Shown: one piece after another, positions 58,351-64,000 of the stretch
Layout of the letters: each line of letters starts with the position of its first letter
Position numbering within the stretch: position 1 is the first letter of the stretch
Assembly: GCF_963583255.1 (NCBI RefSeq)
Contig: NC_084817.1
Coordinates: 1,617,001-1,681,000, forward strand
Reading direction: 5' to 3'
Source: Pyrus communis
Taxonomy: Eukaryota; Streptophyta; Magnoliopsida; Rosales; Rosaceae
Length of the DNA stretch: 64,000 nt
The notes under the pieces: generated by a model
What the model was told of the DNA's origin: nothing
Databases searched by the model: none
Seen by the model: the letters and a program-made list of their open reading frames with translations, nothing else
Made by a program: the position numbers and the translations under genes

Positions 58351-60642
58351 TCATGTGGGGATCTGAGGAAGAGTGAGGCCTTTGGTCAGCATCTGCTTGT
58401 ACATCCATTGCCAGTTATCGGGCGTGACCTCACCCCCGAGAGATCGAATAACAGATCCGCCACTGCACGATCCTACTTTGCAGCATTCCTCCAGAGATAA
58501 TCCCTTCACCAATCCATATAAAAATCCACTCGCAAACAGGTCTCCTGCTCCTGTGGCATCTACTGCATTGGCTTCCCCTATGGCTGGAACTCTCACAATC
58601 TGACACAGGAAGACAAAAATTTCAGAAGATACCCTCGATAATCAACATAACACCGGGCTAAAATCTTACTAAGCTTCCGACCTCTTTTCCATGCTTTGCC
58701 ATACATCCGTTGGAGCCTAACGTCACCACAGCCCAGCGGCAGTGTTCCGCCAGAAACTCAAGTGCAACCTCGGGATCAGCCTTCTGTTCACCCTCGGAAC
58801 CTCTACAACAGAATTTAACACCACATTACCAGTCCGCTAGAAAAGAAGGAAAAATCAACCAAAATGGTAGAAAAGGAGAGGCAGCTTTATTTCATCAAAA
58901 TTGGGGTTAACAGTTCTAACATATTACAATTCCAACCAAAAGAAAGTCACCTTAGCAACTCTGCTGCTTCATCCTCATTGGCAAAGCAGAGATCTACGTC
59001 CCCTGACTCCAGCAGCTGCAGAAGAGGTGATCTAAAGTTGCGAACCATCTGGGTAAGGTTAAAGACTATATAAGATAATATATAGAGACCTGAAACTTGA
59101 TATTAAAAGCCGAAATAAGAAAACAAAGATTAAGAATCAGAACTATGTATTTTCACTTTGCTTGCAAATCAAAACTCAAGATTCTAAACCAATGCACTTG
59201 CAGCTTTATTAGTTTTCTTTAGTTAGCCTTTCGGTTCAATATTGTATGGGGACTGCTATACTCTAACGAAATTTTTGTCATTCATTCTGGAAACGGCATT
59301 ATCTTGTGTCATAACGCTCTCTCCCAGTAAATAAGTCATGAGTGGGATCTCAACTTGCTTGGACAACAAATTTGGACAAATCCCATCCTCCAAACAAAAG
59401 AATCCGAAGAAAAATAATTGTACCTCAAAACTGGCCAAGTCTAAGGACACAAATAGACCCTCTTGTTTCGCAATCGATATAGCCGCTTGAATCACCTCCA
59501 AATTGATGATACCATACCTCAACAACAACCACTGAAAGGAAAGAGATATCAGCATTTACATATACAAAACCCTTTCAACTATTTAAATCATACCAACTAT
59601 GTCTAAGTTTCACAAATGATTCTGCGTAAAGCGCATTATGACATTACATTTTGTTGGAGTATAGAAGAGACTAACCTTAGAGCCCTTAAAGTCCGCTCTC
59701 GTCAAGTCATCAGCCTGGATAATTCTAATAATTCTTTGTAAGCTCATTCAAAGAAGTTGTCCAAATACTGACAGCCCAAGCACACACCACACACAACACA
59801 CACACACACATGCAGAGACACGCAGATATGTATGCATACATGGGCATATAAACAGAGGCATGCACCTGAGACTGAAGTTTCACAGCACTTGAGAGACAGG
59901 GACGCATTGTCCGATTGCCCAAAGCATCGACCAAGCAAACACACTGCACCACACCAAATTACCATCAAAGTTTCAGCACTCAACATATACAAACTCAATC
60001 CGAAAACCCCGAAAAAAGACAGAAAATGAAGCTAAATCCTAACCTGAGCTGTGGGTCCCTTCTTCATCCTCAATCCAGAGAGGTTCACAGCATGAGAGCT
60101 CATGTTACTGACAAATAACTGGCCTTGCTCATCATCTCCACATGCACCAATTATCCCACAGGAGACTCCGAAACCGGCACTCAGCCCTCGGATTGTATTG
60201 GCAACACTGCCACCGGCGATGGTTTTCATTGGCAAGAAAACATAAGGGGATGAAATTACATGGGTTTTCACCTCACTCAATATATGCTCAAGCTCTTCAA
60301 TTTCAACCTACAAAAATACGTCCCAAAAGCTAAAGTCCCCAACTTTCTGATTGAATTCAGCAACATTAACAAAACCCAGAATTCAAAATTATACAAATCC
60401 ATAAAAAGCATCAAAATTTGCAAACCCAAGTAGCAGGAAAAAAAAAAATTATTGCAAAAGGAGCAATGAAGTCCAAAGGGGATTACAGGAATGGAGCCAC
60501 CGCGCTCGCCGGGGAGTTGATCGAGCAGGGACCAGTCAACGCGGGCAACATGGTCGACGAGGGCGGAAGCCTGTAGTCCTAGTACCAGAGGAGCCTCTCG
60601 CGCGGCGGGGTTGGGGGTGGCGGGTGAGGCTCCTGCACCCAT
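58351..60642 (-). CDS. pfkB-type carbohydrate kinase
   Basis: A ribokinase/adenosine kinase family enzyme that phosphorylates a sugar or nucleoside; the substrate is not evident. Eight exons: 60642-60487, 60307-60044, 59943-59866, 59714-59676, 59531-59424, 59048-58951, 58802-58682, 58599-58351. All introns are GT-AG and the exons join in frame to 370 residues. Seen: the first pfkB signature region TIAGGSVANTIRGLSAGFGV with CGIIGACGDDEQG, MKKGPTAQCVCLVDALGNRT, LCFANEDEAAELL, VVTLGSNGCMAKHGKE and the second signature DATGAGDLFASGFLYG, with the catalytic Asp in GAGD. The end is LPQIPT. No transit peptide is obvious, so probably cytosolic. The start at 60642 (MGAGASPATPNPAA) has no competing downstream Met. 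Confidence 0.92.
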
Positions 60643-61957
60643 TTTCCTGGCCCTTCTGGCTCTTTGGGAATCGGTACTCTGCTCTCTCTCCTTCTCTGCA
60701 CACTCCGGCTTGTGTTGTTGTCGTGTATTTATATACACTGCAAAGCAATCGTGTATTTATATACAATGCAAAGCAATCAGGAGGCGCCGTTGCAAGTTTG
60801 CAGGTCCAGTCCAAAAGCCTGAACGGGCCACGTCTTGTTCTTGTTCTTGTTTAGTGTTTTTTTTTCCTCTTATCTTGTTTTGTTTAGTTGATGTCATGTG
60901 CTTGTATGTTTCATTATGTTACTATATTCGTAAATATTGTCGGGAGATGTTATTGACACTTAAAAGAAGTTATTTTTTTACTTATTGTAATGCTATTTTG
61001 TTTCTAAATATAGAAAATTTAAAGTATAAGGTGTCCTGCATTTGTAAAGTCGATTAAATGTCTTGATTTAATTTATAGTTTTTGTGAAAATAAAGGGTTT
61101 TTCTTGTCAAATGAAAATGAAATTATTGAGTTTTCGATAAATTCTTTGCATGGGTGGTGGAGCCCGAGCACCTTCGGAATGCTCTACATTACGTGGAAGA
61201 AGCTTACAATACAACGGACAATAATTTCAAATTATTGTCTATAAATTTTGAGAAATTATTAAAAAAAACCGTGAGTTAATCTTCTTCTTTTAAAAATGTG
61301 ATCGTTGAGTTTTCGCAAAATCTTTTAATTGGTTTTATATGGGTGAAGGCGTGGAGCAAACCGTTAAAAAGGCGTGAAGCAAACCGTTAGAATTTAGAAA
61401 AGTGAGAAAAAATTAAGGGAATTATTATTGATATTTTTAAATTTTTAAATTTTCTATATTTAGAAGAAAAAAATACATTTGTAAGAAGTGTAAAATGAGA
61501 TTGTTGGAGTGCCAATAACACTTCTCAAAACTAATTGGATTTATGAACTAAGCAATTCAAAATGTCTCTTAAGTCTAGTGCTAACTGCAGCATCCCCAGG
61601 GAGTCTTAAGGAAACACTCAAGTACTATTCACTTTTAACGTTAAAGATATTTTTACTTTAAAAAGTCACTCCTGGTACTATTCACGTACAACAGTTTTTT
61701 ATCATTTTGATTAAAACTTAAAAGTTTTTAAACCATTTCCATTAGTTTTGTTTATATTATATGATAGACCACATCACCAACAACTAAGGGAACAAGCTTT
61801 CTTTTATATCCATCCATTGCCTTTGTTTATTTTAATTTAATTTCCAAAAAAAAAAAAAGAAAGATAAAATAGACAACACTTTCAGGGAAAATTGCAGATT
61901 AAGCTTTACTTCAGGGACGAAAAATAATTAAGTCCATGTATCCTAGTGCGATTTTTT
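60643..61957. other. Intergenic, no gene recognised
   Basis: Upstream region of the pfkB gene followed by AT-rich spacer. The pair GTGTATTTATATACACTGCA / GTGTATTTATATACAATGCA (60723-60772) is a short direct repeat that includes a palindromic TATATA core, possibly near the promoter. Confidence 0.4.
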
Positions 61958-62080
61958 ATTTTTTATTTTTTAAACAAACTATATCATTTACATTAAGGGA
62001 TGAAGGAGTTTGATGAGAATCAAACTTAAACCTCACGACTAGCAATAATGTATCCCGATACGAATTTAATCTCTACATAT
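61958..62080 (-). mobile_element. Degenerate SINE-like repeat
   Basis: Read on the minus strand, the CTCACTTAA-like head is lost, but AGGTTTAAGTTTGATTCTCA and CAAACTCCTTCATCCCTTAA lead to an A-rich tail. A weak match to the SINE family of 32163. Confidence 0.35.
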
Positions 62081-62166
62081 ACTCAAAAGGGGGAAAATTA
62101 AGAGGAATAATTGGAGGAAAATTTATAGTAGGGCATGTAGAGGAGAGATTTATCGCGTAGGGTTTG

Positions 62167-62410
62167 ATTCATTTGAATTATTGGTGGGAATCCAAATCAT
62201 CTTCCATCATCTTCTGCTGATTCATTCGAATGATTGTTGGGAATGCCAATCATCTTCCATCATATTCTACTGAAATCACGGAGATTTTAGCTTTCCAAGA
62301 TTCCCATTAGCCAATTATTCTTTTAGAAAATGTTCTATCATCATAAACATTTACAACGTTAGGGTGGCAACTTTCCAAGATTCCCCATTAGCCAACTATT
62401 TTCCAGTAGT
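62167..62410. repeat. Local direct repeats upstream of gamma-CA 3' end
   Basis: GATTCATT(T/C)GAAT...CAATCATCTTCCATCAT-like units of about 58 bp lie in tandem at 62167-62277. A second pair, CTTTCCAAGATTCCCATTAG and CTTTCCAAGATTCCCCATTA, lies at about 62291 and 62370. Nothing coding is recognised between 62081 and 63106. Confidence 0.55.
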
Positions 62411-63106
62411 CATCTTGTTGCCAAACTTTATGCAAAAGCAATGGCTCAAATCTTTGCCTGTGCCCCATTCCTGCAAAAAAGATTTCATGTATTTTGTGGC
62501 CAAGCTTTGTTTTATTTCCTAATTTTAATATATGCATGCTTTAATGCAAGGGAGGGAGAGCCTTGGCGCAACATTTCGAAACGTTGCTCCTTGTGATCCC
62601 AATTTCCGACAGCCGGACTGTAGAATTTTCCCGGCATGGTTCATGCTTGACAATGACGATTACTTCAGCAAAACATCGACCATCCCCATCCCCATCCCCA
62701 TCGACCACAAACTGTGATGCAAACAATGTTTCCAGTCTTCTATTTGAATGCAATGTGAGAGAGCAGAAAATACAGGAAATACATTACGACGACAACAATG
62801 TACTTTCAAATATTTGATCGAGAGGAAGAAGAGATGAGCATACAAATTAACTAGAAGTCATCAAGAAATTAGGTACCTTGGATACAAAAGAACATCATCA
62901 ACATAGAAACCGCCGGAGCAGAAAATATAGTTTCTGTAGATCCGGTGGCTAGAAAGATTCATAGTTCTGCCCTAAAACCGGCTATTATTGGGAAAGGAAA
63001 TGACACCCTTCCATGTATTTGTGCTTAACAACAAATATTTCTTGGTGCCCCAAATCTCTCAAGATTCGAGTTAAAAAGGAGGAGAAAACTAAAACAACTT
63101 ACAAAA

Positions 63107-63388
63107 TTATTTTAGGTCCTTTGCTGCTTTATCTGGTAATACATTATCGGGAAGAATAAGTTCTGGGGGAATCTCACGAACAACACCCAGCATTGAGTCG
63201 TACTCCTCATCCTTATGTGCATACTTCTTGCGGAGGGCCTTCTCAAACTCAATCTCATCAAACGACTTCACATTCTCAGCTGCATGGACTTGTGCAAGGT
63301 TAGTGTAATTGGTGGCTGACTGGGAGATGAAGGCTTTTTCTTCATCTGTGAGCTTCCTCAGGAATTTTGCTGGGTTTCCTGCCCATAC
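63107..63388 (-). CDS. Gamma carbonic anhydrase, last exon (partial)
   Basis: Gamma-CA proteins form a trimeric left-handed beta-helix domain attached to the membrane arm of mitochondrial complex I in plants. Only the last exon is in the window: 93 codons from an acceptor at 63389-63390 to the stop at 63107-63109. It begins VWAGNPAKFLRKLT, the end of the beta-helix hexapeptide region, followed by the C-terminal helix and tail: FISQSATNYTNLAQVHAAEN, FEKALRKKYAHKDEEYDSML and PPELILPDNVLP. This tail is typical of the CA1/CA2 type rather than the gamma-CA-like proteins (from memory). No earlier exon is visible up to 64000, so the preceding intron is at least 612 bases long. Confidence 0.9.
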   Translation of the reverse strand, partial: VWAGNPAKFLRKLTDEEKAFISQSATNYTNLAQVHAAENVKSFDEIEFEKALRKKYAHKDEEYDSMLGVVREIPPELILPDNVLPDKAAKDLK

Positions 63389-63390
63389 CT

Positions 63391-64000
63391 GTAATACAAA
63401 TGCATTTTACTGCTTACTCTAAATTCATGTGAAACAAAATTATCAATAACAGTTGACGGTCTTGGACCGCATAAATAAAAGCTTCACTTAGCCTGCCTGG
63501 ATAAAGCTGAGTCCGGAATCGTAGCATACAATTCCAAGCTGATAATGCCATTAATAACAGTTTTCTCTTTGTTTGGATTGCAGTACCCACGTTTTATAGT
63601 AAGAGGATGCTTGACACCAGTCCTATCAAAATAGTTTATGTCCCTACACATTTATTTCTAAAAGGGAAATCAAACAACAGACGTTTACTGCTCGAATAAC
63701 CCAACTTCTTTAAACAGAGGGTGGAAAATTTGAAACTCCACCGCTGCCACCACACACACACACATAAAAAGTAAAGAAAAATAAAATAAAAGAAATAACA
63801 AGCACTCTGCTCCAGCCATTCCCGTGTCACTTTATATCGATCTACTTGAACTAGGTATTATTGGTAAACTTTGTTGTGTATTTTTTAAATAACTCTTACC
63901 TAGATGTTAGAATATTAGAAAGGCTTTTTTGATAACTCTGCTTTTAGTCTATCTCGGCACAATCATAATTCAAAGAATTTCAGATTAATACAATCTTCTC
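63391..64000. other. Intron sequence of the gamma-CA gene
   Basis: No exon with hexapeptide-repeat codons was found on the minus strand, so this is probably all intron. A CA dinucleotide tract lies at about 63749-63764. Confidence 0.55.

Noticed and set aside
59744..59998. Cys-rich minus-strand frame
   Set aside because: A shadow frame through intron and exon 3 of the pfkB gene; composition is driven by the CA repeat.

Overview
The window is nuclear DNA from a eudicot plant. Genes are split by GT-AG introns, and spacers are AT-rich and crowded with MITEs, SINEs and LTR relics. Residue-level resemblance of the DFR, AGPase and auxilin-like genes to what I remember of apple/pear sequences suggests a woody Rosaceae; this is inference, no search was run.

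Layout. 0.6-1.6 kb: frameshifted DUF761-type membrane protein gene (-). 4.5-5.0 kb: plastid ribosomal protein bL31c (-). 6.8-13.1 kb: a scrambled region with one intact phytocyanin-like gene (-), an inverted exon-2 relic split by a MITE, an exon-1 relic, a class III peroxidase tail, and a probable 2-kb solo LTR. 13.6-14.2 kb: decayed glycosyltransferase pseudogene (-). 14.2-19.6 kb: repeats, including an 855-bp Harbinger-like element. 19.6-22.6 kb: ADP-glucose pyrophosphorylase large subunit (+, 14 exons). 24.3-26.5 kb: PPR protein (+), followed by a duplicated AGPase 3' end. 27.1-30.1 kb: endo-beta-mannanase (-), with a plastid 16S rDNA fragment in one intron. 30-37 kb: gene-free, MITEs and SINEs. 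37.1-39.5 kb: RNase H relic of a LINE, then a dihydroflavonol 4-reductase gene with an in-frame stop (+). 41.5-43.9 kb: plastid ornithine carbamoyltransferase (+). 44.6-51.4 kb: auxilin-like J-domain protein with three families of internal repeats (-). 55.5-57.5 kb: 20S proteasome alpha-1 subunit (+). 58.4-60.6 kb: pfkB sugar kinase (-). 63.1-63.4 kb: last exon of a mitochondrial gamma carbonic anhydrase (-), which runs off the window.

The genes do not form one pathway. They are mostly housekeeping (plastid translation, starch synthesis, arginine synthesis, clathrin uncoating, proteasome) plus cell wall and flavonoid genes. From memory, bL31c, OTC and the auxilin-like gene lie close together on Arabidopsis chromosome 1 (At1g75350, At1g75330, At1g75310), the glycosyltransferase pseudogene matches the family of nearby At1g75420, and DFR and PAF1 are neighbours on chromosome 5 (At5g42800, At5g42790). 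The window may therefore preserve two ancestral blocks.

I see no evidence of an undescribed multi-gene system. The most notable items are the plastid rDNA insertion, the stop codon in DFR, the exact 252-bp coding repeats of the auxilin-like gene, the recycled AGPase terminator, the copper-ligand-less phytocyanin with its rearranged copies, and MITE and SINE families with clear target-site duplications.
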